A program made the position numbers and the translations under genes. Shown here piece after piece: positions 1 to 8,461 of a stretch of DNA of 51,081 nt. The stretch covers positions 1-51,081 of the forward strand of contig DAOUCP010000046.1 in NCBI GenBank assembly GCA_034432155.1. Direction: 5' to 3'. The notes beneath the pieces were generated by a model. That model worked only from the letters and a program-made list of their open reading frames with translations, did not search any database and was not told where the DNA came from. Within the stretch, counting starts at the first letter, position 1; each line of letters starts with the position of its first letter. This stretch comes from DAOUCP01 sp034432155 (GTDB lineage: Bacteria; Chloroflexota; Anaerolineae; Epilineales; Epilineaceae).

Positions 1-162
1 ATCGGGGGGGGGGGGGGCGGCGCTGGTGCGGCCGCGAGGCCGTCACCGCATCACGCGGTGCCGCGGACACTGTGCCGAGGCTGCATGACACCGCGCTGCG
101 GACGCGAGGCCGTCGCGGGGACCTTCGCCCTTCGCCGCTGGACAGCGGCAAGCGCAAGCCGC
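1..162. other. Window edge with poly-G tract, no gene seen
   Basis: Bases 4-17 are an uninterrupted run of 14 G. The following GC-rich stretch contains two copies of the string CGCGAGGCCGTC about 75 bases apart, but no coding sequence I can support. The homopolymer at the very edge may be a sequencing or assembly artefact. The minus-strand gene that follows ends at 163. Confidence 0.5.
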
Positions 163-663
163 TCAGGAAGAGCGCGGCTGGCCAGACGCAGCCGTGACGG
201 CCTCCACCGTCCGCGCCCCGGTCACCCGGACCAGATCCCGCGGCGCCAGGCGCAGGTTAAGGCCTCGTTTGCCGGCACTCACCAGGAGGTGAGGTCGGTC
301 GAGAGCGGTACGATCGAGCAGAATCTCGAAGCCGTGATGGAGAAGCGCCAAGGCGGAGATGCCGCCGACCTGCAGGCCGGTCATTTCTTCGGCCTGCCGG
401 TGGCTGGCCATGCGGACTTTCTTGGCGCCCACCGCCTCGGCTAGGCGCCGCAGGTCCAGTTCCCGATCGCCGGGTACCATGACGAGCAGCGGTTTGCCGC
501 CCGACCGCAACACCACCAAGGTCTTGAAGACGATCTCGGGTGGGACGCCGAGGGCGGCGGCAATCTCCGGCGCCGAGTGGAGATCGGGCGAGAACGCGTG
601 CACCTGGTAGGCGATGCGGTGGGCGTCGAGCAACCGCATGGCATTCGTCTTCTCGACGGGCAT
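163..663 (-). CDS. ybaK: YbaK/EbsC-family aminoacyl-tRNA deacylase
   Basis: This 166-residue protein matches the YbaK/ProX editing family, which hydrolyses mischarged tRNA such as Cys-tRNA(Pro) in the cytoplasm. Visible family features are the start (KTNAMRLLDAHRIAYQVH), the segment EIVFKTLVV followed by GKPLLVMVPGDRELDLRRLA, the block GAKKVRMASHRQAEEMTGLQVGGISALAL, and LLVSAGKRGLNLRLAPRDLV near the C-terminus. The conserved Lys of VFKTLV is present. The frame stays open upstream, but the ATG at 663 gives the usual family length. It is transcribed away from thpR. Family assignment is firm; the exact tRNA substrate is not shown by sequence. Confidence 0.9.
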   Translation of the reverse strand: MPVEKTNAMRLLDAHRIAYQVHAFSPDLHSAPEIAAALGVPPEIVFKTLVVLRSGGKPLLVMVPGDRELDLRRLAEAVGAKKVRMASHRQAEEMTGLQVGGISALALLHHGFEILLDRTALDRPHLLVSAGKRGLNLRLAPRDLVRVTGARTVEAVTAASGQPRSS

Positions 664-798
664 AGCCCGCGATGGTAGCTCTCGTTGTTTCTGCCGGCAA
701 CGGCCGGCCAGCCTGGCAGCAGGAGGAAGAATCATCGGACCGCCTGCGGCGGCACGCAGCCGAATGGTGGCCCGACTCACGCAGTTCGCGATCGCCTA

Positions 799-840
799 AG
801 AGCGCTGCCGCCTCTCGCGCCCACCCGAGAGCGCTCCCGC
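799..840. repeat. Pair of direct repeats AGAGCGCT(G/C)CCGC
   Basis: Two 13-base copies lie at 799-811 and 828-840, 29 bases apart start to start, each with the palindromic core AGCGCT. They sit in the 245-base divergent gap between ybaK and thpR and could be binding sites. No convincing -35/-10 pair was found in this gap. Confidence 0.3.
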
Positions 841-908
841 GGCTCGCGGCGGCGCACGAACGCTGCGCCGCTTGGCGCCTCGCCTACCTAGCCACGAGGG
901 AGAATCCC

Positions 909-1520
909 ATGACGCACTCTGAGCCCCGCGGCGGCACCGGCCACCCTCCCCAGCCGGCGCCGGCCGGCCGTCTCTTTCTGGCCGTCCCCCTGGACGAGCC
1001 GACGCGAGCGGCCCTTGTCCAGCATCTTGCGGCCGCGCTGAGCCACGAGCCGCTGCCTGGTCGGGTGGTGGCACCGGCCAATCTGCACATTACCCTGCGC
1101 TTCCTCGGGGACACGACGACAGAGGCGTATGCGCGCCTGGTGGACGCCCTAGCCCGAACCGAGCTGGGGCCCAGGTTCGAGGTCCGCTTCGACTGCCTGG
1201 GGGCCTTCCCTACGGCAGCCCAGGCTCGCGTGCTATGGCTGGGCATCCAGGAGGGTCGGCAGTCCCTTGCCAGCCTGGCCGCGATCGTCGAGGCCGTCGT
1301 TCGGGAGCAAGGCTGGCCGGCTGAGGATCGACCGTTTGCGGCTCATATCACCTTGAGCCGGTTCAAGCCCGACTTCGATGTGCGTCCGCTCCTGGCGCGT
1401 GTCCCGCCGTTCGGCAAGGCCATGCCGGTGCGCGAAGTGGTGCTCTTCCGCAGCCATCTCGCCCCCACTGGCCCCCGCTACGAGCCGCTCCGATGTTTCC
1501 CCTTGGCCGGCAGCGCTTGA
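909..1520 (+). CDS. thpR: RNA 2',3'-cyclic phosphodiesterase (LigT/ThpR family)
   Basis: This 203-residue protein belongs to the 2H phosphoesterase superfamily, which opens 2',3'-cyclic phosphates on RNA ends. Both catalytic HxT motifs are visible: HITLRFLG about 60 residues in and HITLSRFK about 140 residues in. The family N-terminus (RLFLAVPLDEPTRAAL) and the late VVLFRSHLAPTGPRYEPL segment are also present. The open frame extends upstream to 672, but ATG 909 is preceded by a GAGGGAG ribosome site and places the domain at the N-terminus as usual. The stop codon overlaps the -35 box of the following SAM riboswitch promoter. Confidence 0.92.
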   Translation: MTHSEPRGGTGHPPQPAPAGRLFLAVPLDEPTRAALVQHLAAALSHEPLPGRVVAPANLHITLRFLGDTTTEAYARLVDALARTELGPRFEVRFDCLGAFPTAAQARVLWLGIQEGRQSLASLAAIVEAVVREQGWPAEDRPFAAHITLSRFKPDFDVRPLLARVPPFGKAMPVREVVLFRSHLAPTGPRYEPLRCFPLAGSA

Positions 1521-1545
1521 CCCGCCCGCGGCGCTGTGCTACAAA
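1517..1545 (+). promoter_or_regulatory. Sigma70-like promoter of the SAM riboswitch/metK unit
   Basis: TTGACC (1517-1522) and TACAAA (1540-1545) are separated by 17 bases. The predicted start near 1552 lies about 25 bases before the first stem of the riboswitch. The -35 box overlaps the thpR stop codon. Confidence 0.7.
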
Positions 1546-1576
1546 CAGGTCGTCACAACCGAATTGTGTGCTGGCA

Positions 1577-1679
1577 CTCTTATCCAGAGAGGCGGAGGGA
1601 CCGGCCCTAGGAAGCCTCGGCAACCAGCCGATAGGTGGCATGGTGCCAATTCCGGCAGTTTTGGACTGGAAGATGAGAG
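1577..1679 (+). promoter_or_regulatory. SAM-I riboswitch (S-box) aptamer
   Basis: The conserved S-box elements appear in order. P1 is CTCTTATC at 1577-1584 paired with GATGAGAG at 1672-1679. Between them are AGAGGCGGAGGGACCGGCCC, then GAAGCCTCGGCAACC, then GGTGCCAATTCC, then GGCAG. S-adenosylmethionine binding is known to stabilise P1. The 3' P1 strand (AGATGAGAGG) can instead pair with CCTCTTCTCT in the terminator stem with one mismatch and one G-U, which would form an antiterminator. SAM should therefore switch transcription off before the SAM synthetase gene. Confidence 0.95.
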
Positions 1680-1695
1680 GTGCAAGTGGTGCGCA

Positions 1696-1726
1696 GCCTC
1701 TTCTCTCCGGAAGAGGCGTTTTTCTG
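1696..1726 (+). terminator. Intrinsic terminator, expression platform of the SAM riboswitch
   Basis: A perfect 8-base-pair stem, GCCTCTTC at 1696-1703 with GAAGAGGC at 1710-1717, encloses the loop TCTCCG and is followed by GTTTTTCTG. Its left arm overlaps the segment predicted to pair with the 3' P1 strand, so termination and antitermination are mutually exclusive. Confidence 0.9.
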
Positions 1727-1775
1727 TCCGTCGCCGTCTTGGCGTGCATCGTGAGGAAAGGAATCGCGCCGCCGT

Positions 1776-2963
1776 ATGGCCCGTAACATCGTCGTGAGCG
1801 AAGCCGCTGGCCATTTCATCGAGGATATTCCGGTTGAGATTGTCGAACGCAAGGGGATCGGGCACCCCGACAGCCTGTGCGATGGCATCGCAGAGCGGAT
1901 TAGTCGCGAGTACACCCGCTGGTGTGATCGTAGTCTTCATGTGATGTTACATCATAACTTCGACAAGGTGCAGCTGGTTGCTGGTGAGGTTCGCCTTGCT
2001 TTCGGTCGCGGCGAGATGATCCAGCCCATTCGCATCCAGGTCGCGGGGCGTGGCACGCCACAGTACAACGGCACCGAAGTGCCGATGGACGAGATCGCCG
2101 TCGCCGCGGCGGTCAACCATTTGCGGGAGACGATGCGCCATCTGGATCCCGATCGCCACGTGCGGGTAGAAGTTTATGCTGGGCGCGGTGCAGCAGAACT
2201 TGTGGATATCAGCCGCCAGAGCCTGGCCAACGATACCTCCTTCGGCTGCAGTCACTGGCCACGCAGTGGTCTCGAGCGGGTGGTGTTCGAGACGGCGGAG
2301 TACATCAACCGTCATCTGATTGACGAACTGCCCATCGGCGAGGACATCAAGGTGATGGGCCTGCGCCGGGACCATGAGATCGTCTTGACGGTCGCCTTGC
2401 CATTCCTGGCCTTGCGCGTTCAGAGTCTTGAGGACTACCGGGCTCTTCGGGCGGAGGCACGGGATCGCATCGCCGATCGCGCCCGCTCGCTAGATCATCG
2501 GTCGGTGACGGTGTACGTGAACACTGCCGACGACGACCAGCGGGGCGACCACTACTTGACCCTGACCGGGACGTCGGCCGAAATGGGCGACGATGGCTCG
2601 GTCGGCCGTGGCAACCGCGTCAACGGTCTGATCACGCCCTTCCGCAACACCAGTCTGGAGGCCGCTGCCGGCAAGAACCCGTTCAGCCACGTTGGCAAGG
2701 TGTACAACGTGTTGTCGCTGCTGATCGCGCAGGAGATTGTGCAAGAGGTTCCGGAGGTGCGAGAGGCGGCCGTCTATCTGCTCTCCCAGATCGGCTGTCC
2801 TCTGGACCAGCCTTTGGTGGCCACAGCAACCGTGCATCCCAACGGCAGCCACCTGCCGCCGGCCGCACGAGAACGCATCGCCGCCATCATCGATCGCAAC
2901 CTGGAGAACGGGCCGCAGCGGGTGCGCGAGCTCCTGCTCGATGGAGCCATCCCGCTGTACTAG
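1776..2963 (+). CDS. metK: Archaeal-type methionine adenosyltransferase (SAM synthetase)
   Basis: This 395-residue enzyme makes S-adenosylmethionine from methionine and ATP. It matches the archaeal family (MJ1208 type), not ordinary bacterial MetK. The signs are the N-terminal ERKGIGHPDSLCDGIAE, the block YLTLTGTSAEMGDDGSVG followed by GRGNRVNGLITP, and LEAAAGKNPFSHVGKVYN. The usual bacterial signatures (GAGDQG, GGGAFSGKD) are absent. The ATG lies 14 bases after GAGGAAAGG, a rather long spacing, but there is no better in-frame start. Control by the upstream SAM-I riboswitch supports the product independently. A short hairpin, CCGGC-TCAT-GCCGG, follows near 2983-2996 without a T-run. Confidence 0.95.
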   Translation: MARNIVVSEAAGHFIEDIPVEIVERKGIGHPDSLCDGIAERISREYTRWCDRSLHVMLHHNFDKVQLVAGEVRLAFGRGEMIQPIRIQVAGRGTPQYNGTEVPMDEIAVAAAVNHLRETMRHLDPDRHVRVEVYAGRGAAELVDISRQSLANDTSFGCSHWPRSGLERVVFETAEYINRHLIDELPIGEDIKVMGLRRDHEIVLTVALPFLALRVQSLEDYRALRAEARDRIADRARSLDHRSVTVYVNTADDDQRGDHYLTLTGTSAEMGDDGSVGRGNRVNGLITPFRNTSLEAAAGKNPFSHVGKVYNVLSLLIAQEIVQEVPEVREAAVYLLSQIGCPLDQPLVATATVHPNGSHLPPAARERIAAIIDRNLENGPQRVRELLLDGAIPLY

Positions 2964-3042
2964 GGAGAACCCCTCGTCGCCCTCCCCGGCTCATGCCGGC
3001 GCTTGCCGAGCCCCATTGCCGCGTGCGTTGCTGTTGGGCTCG

Positions 3043-3071
3043 TTGACGGCGAGGGATGCGCTGTCTATACT
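3043..3071 (+). promoter_or_regulatory. Sigma70-like promoter
   Basis: TTGACG (3043-3048) and TATACT (3066-3071) are separated by 17 bases, close to consensus. It lies in the 253-base gap after metK and would drive the membrane protein gene at 3217. Confidence 0.7.
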
Positions 3072-3216
3072 CGCGCCCTGGTGAGGCGACGAAGGCCCAC
3101 CGCGTGCGGCAGTGAACATCAGTGCTGCCGAGATAAGCCCCACGCCGTATTGCGGCCCCAGGATGCGCCGGCTGGGTGTGAGAAGCACCGCGCAGCACAA
3201 AGAGGAGGGACATGCG

Positions 3217-3804
3217 ATGGCGATTCTGCGGCACTTTCATGACGAGGCCGTCCGGCGCGTCTACCATCGGGCGGCCATCATCTTCCTGGTGCTGACGCTG
3301 GTCGTGCTGGCGCTGACCAGTCTGCTGGGGCCCACCGCGCCGGCTACCGGCCAGGCGGTGCCGCGCTGGCAGAGCCTGGCGGCGACCACCTTCTTCCTGC
3401 TGATCGCCTTCTTCGTGGTCCGCCGCGGCTACCAGGTGCTCACGTTTCTGCTGTCGTTGCTGTGCCTCATGCAAGGTGTTGGCCACCTTCTGGCCGCGGC
3501 CGGCATGCGACTGGCGCCAGGGGTGGAGACCGACCTGCCCGGCAACCGCCTAGACTGGCCGAGCTGGCAGGAGTTCCTGCAGACAGAACTGGCCACCGAA
3601 ACGCCGTTTTACCATCGCCAGTTGGTCGCTAGCACCACTCCGGTCGACCTGCTCGCGCCGTTGCGTTCCTGGCCGTTGCTCGGCAACATCGTCCCCCAGG
3701 GCGGCCCCCTCGTGGCGCCGGCCACGGTTCTCGCGCTGTGTGCGGTGCTCCTGGGCCTGGCTACCCTGGCACTCTGGCGCGCTGCTCGCCTCCGGCCGCG
3801 CTGA
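3217..3804 (+). CDS. Small integral membrane protein of unknown function
   Basis: I do not recognise a family for this 195-residue protein. Four hydrophobic segments are visible: roughly residues 19-38 (AAIIFLVLTLVVLALTSLLG), 51-67, 71-97 (containing YQVLTFLLSLLCLMQGVGHL) and 165-190. A polar loop of about 65 residues lies between the third and fourth. ATG 3217 was chosen because AGAGGAGGG sits at ideal distance; ATG 3212 is out of frame. It has its own promoter and is followed by a GC-rich hairpin, so it is probably a single-gene unit. Confidence 0.75.
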   Translation: MAILRHFHDEAVRRVYHRAAIIFLVLTLVVLALTSLLGPTAPATGQAVPRWQSLAATTFFLLIAFFVVRRGYQVLTFLLSLLCLMQGVGHLLAAAGMRLAPGVETDLPGNRLDWPSWQEFLQTELATETPFYHRQLVASTTPVDLLAPLRSWPLLGNIVPQGGPLVAPATVLALCAVLLGLATLALWRAARLRPR

Positions 3805-3826
3805 TTCGCTCGCTTGCAGGCAAGTC

Positions 3827-3842
3827 GGCCTCTCCGGAGGCC
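3827..3842. terminator. GC-rich hairpin between convergent genes
   Basis: GGCCTC and GAGGCC pair around the loop TCCG. It lies in the 112-base gap between the membrane protein (plus) and the surface protein (minus). There is no T-run, so a terminator role is a guess from position. Confidence 0.4.
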
Positions 3843-3916
3843 GGCCTGACCTCCGCCGAGGTGTCAGCCCACACCCCGGCCGGGACTTCCGCGCCCGCCA
3901 GCCGTTGGCGTCGGCG

Positions 3917-5845
3917 TTACCGGCAACCGGCCTTGTACACCAGGCCGTTAAAAAGCGGATGGTAGGGTACCGCCGGGTTCTTGATGGTCAGACACACCCG
4001 GTAGGGATTGAACAGCGGGTGGTAGGGGATCGACATGTTCCGCGGTCGGCACCAGCCTTCGATGCGGGTCGGATTGGCCAGCGCATCGGCGATGGCCACC
4101 ATGGGCGCACGAGAGCGGATCGCTGGGTCAAGAATGGCCTGACCGGGATCACAGGACCCTGGACGGCCAGGACCCGGCACGGAGGTGGCTGTCGGCGTTG
4201 CGGTCGGAGTGGCCGTCGGCGTTGCGGTGGCGGTGGGAGTGACGGTCAGAATCGGCGGCACGGTGGTCTCCGTGGGCGCCGGGGTTTCTGTCGCCGGCTC
4301 GGGATACGGCACCTCGGGCGTCGGGCCCGGAGGCTCGGTTTCGATCCACAACAGGGGCATGCAGGCGTCCAGGTCGGTCAAGAGGGCCGGCACGGCCCCG
4401 TAGCTCCCCATGTCGATGGCACCGTTGGAGCACACGTCGGAAACGACGGCAACCAGGGGCTCATAGCTATCGAGAATCGCGGCGCCGACCACCTGCGGCA
4501 CCTGGCTCATGGCCGAGAAGGCCCAGGTATGGGCGGAATGAGGTGGAATCATTGCCTGGCAATCGGAGCCGCAGAAAATGCCGTAGCCTTCGCCATCCAA
4601 CAGGTACAGATAGGCATCGGCCGTCGCGTCGCCATAGTTGTATGCGGCGATGACCGTCGAGAAGGGGGCCCCGACGCCGGACTGCTTGCGCCAGACGGGA
4701 ATCGCCGTGCTGGTATCGCCGCCGGCCGAAGCGGTGTAGGCAGCCGCGATGCCGAGTGTCGAATCCCACGTCACAAGCAGCGCCACGACGTCGCCACTCG
4801 ACTCGATCGTCGCCGCCGCCCGACAGCCGTAGGGCAGCAAGGGGCGCCGCGTGCCCGCCGCTCCCTGGGCGTCGAACACGAGCAGACTCCGCGCGGGAAC
4901 GGTCGCCGGACCCTCGCGCAGGTGCTGGCCATCGCAGGACCCGCCCGAGCCGTCGTACGCCACCGCCACTTCGGCGGCGCTGCTGCCGGGGTTGAGAACC
5001 ACGATCGCGCTACTGCCGTTCCCGGCGCCGGCAGTCCCCGGGTCCAGAGGCGCGCCGCTAAGGAACTGGGCAACGTGCAACTGCCGGGCAGCGGTTGCCG
5101 CCGGCACAGCCTCGAATGCGTAGGCTGCAGACCAGCCGGTGATGTCCACCAGGCTGCTGGCCGCCACGGGCCCCGAGGCACTGATGCGAGCCCAGCCGAC
5201 GAACCCCTCGGCGACGCCATCGAAATCCGGTTCGTCTTCCAGGTCGAGGCTGCGGGAGTGGCCGGGGGCCAGCTCCAGCGGCACCACCGCCACCGGCGCG
5301 GGCGCGCCGTTGGCATACAGGCTCACCGTGGCGGTACAGCTGGCGAAGGCTGAGCTGTTCTGGACGGTGATGACCGATGATTGGACCTCCATGGCGGCCG
5401 TAAGTAGCCCGCCCTTGACCACCAGCGGTACCAACAAATCGGAGGCTGGCTCGCTCTGCGCATTGGCCACCGCAGCGCCATTGTCGCGCCAGATCGTCCG
5501 CGCCGCACAGGCAACCGGATAGTCGGAGCTGGTCAGCGCGGCGTAACGACCGAGTGCCAAGCTGCTGCCGCCCCGGCTGACGAACTCATGGCCTGCCCAC
5601 GGCCAGTGCAGCCAATCGACCACGCTCACCGGGGGGCCACTGGACTGCGGATAGAAGTCGACGGCGGTGTAGGCAGCCTCAAACAGGTCGACGTTCTGAC
5701 ACCAGAGCTCACTCAGGCCAGGCCCAGCGAGGTCCGCCACGTCAGCGCCCCAGGCCAGACCGACGGCCACCACCACCAGCCCACATGCTACGAGCGCCAC
5801 CAAGATCGGCGACGCCATCGCCGTGCCAGAAGCCAATCGGTTCAT
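3917..5845 (-). CDS. Secreted stalked surface protein, function unknown
   Basis: This 642-residue protein starts with an export signal (MNRLASGTAMASPILVALVACGLVVVAVGLAWG). Its body of about 480 residues looks like tandem beta-sandwich domains (VITVQNSS, IVVLNPGSSAAEVAVAY, VIAAYNYGDATADAYLYL). A Pro/Thr stalk of PTATPT-type repeats follows. The C-terminus is Cys-containing and carries the motif PYHPLFN twice about 20 residues apart. The body contains Cys that may form disulfides. ATG 5845 is preceded by GGGAGGGACGGAG; the longer frame to 5959 lacks a signal peptide at its start. Stalks of this kind are common in Chloroflexota secreted proteins. No enzyme motif was seen. Confidence 0.8.
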   Translation of the reverse strand: MNRLASGTAMASPILVALVACGLVVVAVGLAWGADVADLAGPGLSELWCQNVDLFEAAYTAVDFYPQSSGPPVSVVDWLHWPWAGHEFVSRGGSSLALGRYAALTSSDYPVACAARTIWRDNGAAVANAQSEPASDLLVPLVVKGGLLTAAMEVQSSVITVQNSSAFASCTATVSLYANGAPAPVAVVPLELAPGHSRSLDLEDEPDFDGVAEGFVGWARISASGPVAASSLVDITGWSAAYAFEAVPAATAARQLHVAQFLSGAPLDPGTAGAGNGSSAIVVLNPGSSAAEVAVAYDGSGGSCDGQHLREGPATVPARSLLVFDAQGAAGTRRPLLPYGCRAAATIESSGDVVALLVTWDSTLGIAAAYTASAGGDTSTAIPVWRKQSGVGAPFSTVIAAYNYGDATADAYLYLLDGEGYGIFCGSDCQAMIPPHSAHTWAFSAMSQVPQVVGAAILDSYEPLVAVVSDVCSNGAIDMGSYGAVPALLTDLDACMPLLWIETEPPGPTPEVPYPEPATETPAPTETTVPPILTVTPTATATPTATPTATPTATSVPGPGRPGSCDPGQAILDPAIRSRAPMVAIADALANPTRIEGWCRPRNMSIPYHPLFNPYRVCLTIKNPAVPYHPLFNGLVYKAGCR

Positions 5846-5989
5846 CTCCGTCCCTCCCGAGCGGTCGGCTGCGCGGGTCCGTTGGCCCGCCTTTGCTGCC
5901 TCGTCATTCCCAGACCGGCACCGCCGCCACCCAGTGCCCGAGCCCCCACAGCAGATCACGCCTCGAACGACACGGCCTCGGCACTACCG

Positions 5990-6018
5990 ATTATGCCACG
6001 CCGCTCGCCAAGCCGGAA
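5990..6018 (-). promoter_or_regulatory. Candidate promoter for the surface protein
   Basis: Read on the minus strand, TTCCGG and CATAAT are 17 bases apart. The match to consensus is moderate, and it lies about 145 bases before the start codon at 5845. Confidence 0.3.
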
Positions 6019-6189
6019 GACCCTCCTCGGCCAAGGACCATCGGCAGGCGCCCTCACACGCAGCACCCCACCGGCCCGCGCCATCCCAGGCGGCCGCCAT
6101 CGGTGGTGCGGGGCATGGCTCCGCCAGCCGATGAAACAGCCGCGGCAACGCGCCATGCTCTCTTCTGTCTTTTTCGACGTCGGAGCCCG

Positions 6190-6198
6190 TGCTATCGT
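6190..6198 (+). promoter_or_regulatory. Candidate extended -10 element
   Basis: TGCTATCGT fits the TGnTATAAT extended -10 pattern in part. The -35 region is poor (TTTTTC). It would start a leader of about 125 bases before the DUF255 gene. Confidence 0.3.
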
Positions 6199-6331
6199 TG
6201 CGGCCGGCCGGCGCCCGGGCGGCACAGCCGGCGCCCGTTGGGGGCACTCATGGCGGGGGGCGATGCCTCGCCCTGGCTGGTGCCACGCGCCAGCCGGCCG
6301 CGCCCAGGCACGCCTCGAAGGAGAGGGAATC

Positions 6332-8422
6332 GTGACAGCGAAACGGCCAGAAGACAACACCACTGCTGCCCAGGCGCCAACGCGAAGGCAGAAGAGGGTG
6401 CGGGGCCATGCTGCGCCAGCAGGGACGGTGCTCCGCCCCTTGCTGGTGGCAGTGATCGGCGTGGCCATCCTGAGCGCCGGCATGTGGTTTGGCTTCGGCC
6501 GCCGGAGTTCCCCGACGGGGGCAGGCACGCCAACCCCCGATGACGGGGCGACGAGCTGGTACCCGCGAGCACCTGGCGAACCCAACAAGTTGGCCGGAGC
6601 GCGGACGCCATTCCTGCAGGAGGCCAGCCAGCAACCGGTCAACTGGCACGAGTGGGGACCGGAGGCCTTTGCGTTGGCCTCGCAGCTTGACCGTCCCATC
6701 CTCCTCGACATCGGGGCATCGTGGTGCGCGGCCTGCGATCTCATGGACATGCAGTCGTATTCCGATCCGGGCGTCGCGGCCATCCTGAACGGCCATTTCA
6801 TCCCAGTACGCGTCGATCGGGATGCCCGGCCTGACCTGGACTACCGGTACCAGAGCATGGCCCAAGCGCTCGGACAGCCAACGGGCTGGCCGCTCACCGT
6901 CGTCCTGACTCCCGACGGCTTGCCCTACGCCGGCGCCGGCTACTTGCCTGCCGTCGGCACCAACGAGGAAGCCTCCCTGAAGGACGTCCTGCAGTCAGCT
7001 CTGGCCGCTTACCGCGATCAACGCGCCGACGTCCTGGCGCGCGCCCAGATGGTAGCCGCCGCGGCGGCCGAGTCGGAGCGGGAACTGGCGAAGCCAGGCG
7101 AGTCGACGGCCGGGGTCGAGGAGACAATTCAGGCAGCCATTGTCGGCACCTTCGACTCGCTGAATGGCGGCTGGGGTGCCGGCGCCAAAACAGCTTCGGG
7201 ACCCATCGTGGCCTACCTCTTAGAATCGTATGCCGCCAGTCAGGACGAGCGCCGCCTGGCCCTGGCGACCCAGACGCTGGACGCCATCGCCAATGGCAGC
7301 CTGTTCGATCACGTGATGGGTGGTCTCTTCCGTATGACCGCCGATGCCCATTGGCGGGAGCCGCTGTACGAGAAGCTGGGCTACATCCAGGCCGACGGCA
7401 TCGCCAACTACGCGCGGGCTTATGAACTGACGGCTGAGCCACGTTACCGCGAGGCAGCGTCGGCGATCATCGAATACGTGCAGACCCGCTTCTCGGACCA
7501 ACCGCGGGGTGGCTTCTACGCCAGTCAGGCTGCCCATACCGGTCGGGGGGTCGACGACTACTACTCGTGGACGCCGGCGGAAGCGGAGGCGGCCCTGACG
7601 CCAGAGCAGGCCAGCGTGCTCTTGCCTCATTTCGGCATCCAGAACCCGCCGAGCCGCCCCCTCGCCGACAACCCCGAGCGCTCGGTTCTGCACATCGCCC
7701 GGCCGGCGCGGGAGCTGGCGGAGGAGATGGGGCAACCGCTTTCCGCGGTCGAGGGGCTGATTGCCACCGGGCGGCAACGAATGGCGGAATCGCGCGACCG
7801 GCAGAGGGCACCGGAACTCGACCGCACCCTCCTGACGAGCTGGAACGGGCGCATGATTTCGGCCTATGTGCTGGCCGGCCGAGTGCTGGATCGGCCGGTG
7901 CTGACCGACTTCGCGGTGCGCACCGCCGACCGCTTCCTGGCTACCGTCTACCAGCCAGGCCAACCGATCGGCAGAGGCATTGCCGAGGGGGGGAACCTGA
8001 GCCCCCCCTTGTTGGAGGACCAGGTGCTCTTTGCCCAGGCGCTTCTCGATCTGCACGAGGCAACCGGCCAGGAGCGCTATCTGACCGCCGCGCGTGATCT
8101 GTTCGATACGGCGCGAAAGCGCTTCGCCTCTCCCGACGCTGGCGGTTGGCTGGACGTCGTAGCGGCTGACGATCCCGTGGCCAGGCTGCCCCTGGTCTGT
8201 CGGCCCATTCTGGACAGCACCACCGCCAGTGCCAATGCCGTCGCCGCCCTGGTCGGCTTGCGACTGGCGCAAGCGACCGGCGACCTGGCATACCGGCGGG
8301 CAGCGGAGAGCATCCTGCTGGCCTTCGCCGGCAGTGCCGAGAACCTTGGCGCTATGGCACCGTCGTATGCACTGGCCGTCCTTCGGGCCAGCACGCGCCC
8401 GGCTGCCACGTCCCAGCCGTAG
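6332..8422 (+). CDS. Membrane-anchored thioredoxin-fold/DUF255 protein (YyaL/SSP411-like)
   Basis: The 696-residue product has one N-terminal membrane segment (about residues 33-55) and then a DUF255 thioredoxin-like domain: LDIGASWCAACDLM with C132 and C135, then IPVRVDRDARPDLDYRY and QPTGWPLTVVLTPDG. The remaining 500 residues resemble the helical (alpha/alpha) barrel of YyaL/SSP411 proteins (GGFYASQAAHTGRGVDDYYSW, LLTSWNGRMISAYVLAGRVL, LLEDQVLFAQALLDL). The family is usually cytoplasmic, so the anchor and the CAAC in place of the usual CxWC are notable. GTG 6332 follows AAGGAGAGGG at good spacing. The family's biochemical role is not settled. Confidence 0.85.
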   Translation: MTAKRPEDNTTAAQAPTRRQKRVRGHAAPAGTVLRPLLVAVIGVAILSAGMWFGFGRRSSPTGAGTPTPDDGATSWYPRAPGEPNKLAGARTPFLQEASQQPVNWHEWGPEAFALASQLDRPILLDIGASWCAACDLMDMQSYSDPGVAAILNGHFIPVRVDRDARPDLDYRYQSMAQALGQPTGWPLTVVLTPDGLPYAGAGYLPAVGTNEEASLKDVLQSALAAYRDQRADVLARAQMVAAAAAESERELAKPGESTAGVEETIQAAIVGTFDSLNGGWGAGAKTASGPIVAYLLESYAASQDERRLALATQTLDAIANGSLFDHVMGGLFRMTADAHWREPLYEKLGYIQADGIANYARAYELTAEPRYREAASAIIEYVQTRFSDQPRGGFYASQAAHTGRGVDDYYSWTPAEAEAALTPEQASVLLPHFGIQNPPSRPLADNPERSVLHIARPARELAEEMGQPLSAVEGLIATGRQRMAESRDRQRAPELDRTLLTSWNGRMISAYVLAGRVLDRPVLTDFAVRTADRFLATVYQPGQPIGRGIAEGGNLSPPLLEDQVLFAQALLDLHEATGQERYLTAARDLFDTARKRFASPDAGGWLDVVAADDPVARLPLVCRPILDSTTASANAVAALVGLRLAQATGDLAYRRAAESILLAFAGSAENLGAMAPSYALAVLRASTRPAATSQP

Positions 8423-8429
8423 GCTGGCG

Positions 8430-8461
8430 GCGGCCGTGAGCGCTCCGCCCAGCCCGGCCGC
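8430..8461. terminator. Hairpin between convergent genes
   Basis: GCGGCCG (8430-8436) can pair with CGGCCGC (8455-8461) over an 18-base loop in the 39-base gap between the DUF255 gene and trmB. No T-run follows on either strand. Confidence 0.3.

Larger units (their letters stand above)
5846..6331. other. 486-base divergent intergenic region
   Basis: This gap lies between the surface protein (minus) and the DUF255 protein (plus). Open frames crossing it are shadows of GC-rich sequence. It holds weak promoter candidates for each direction, listed separately, and nothing else I can support. Confidence 0.5.
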
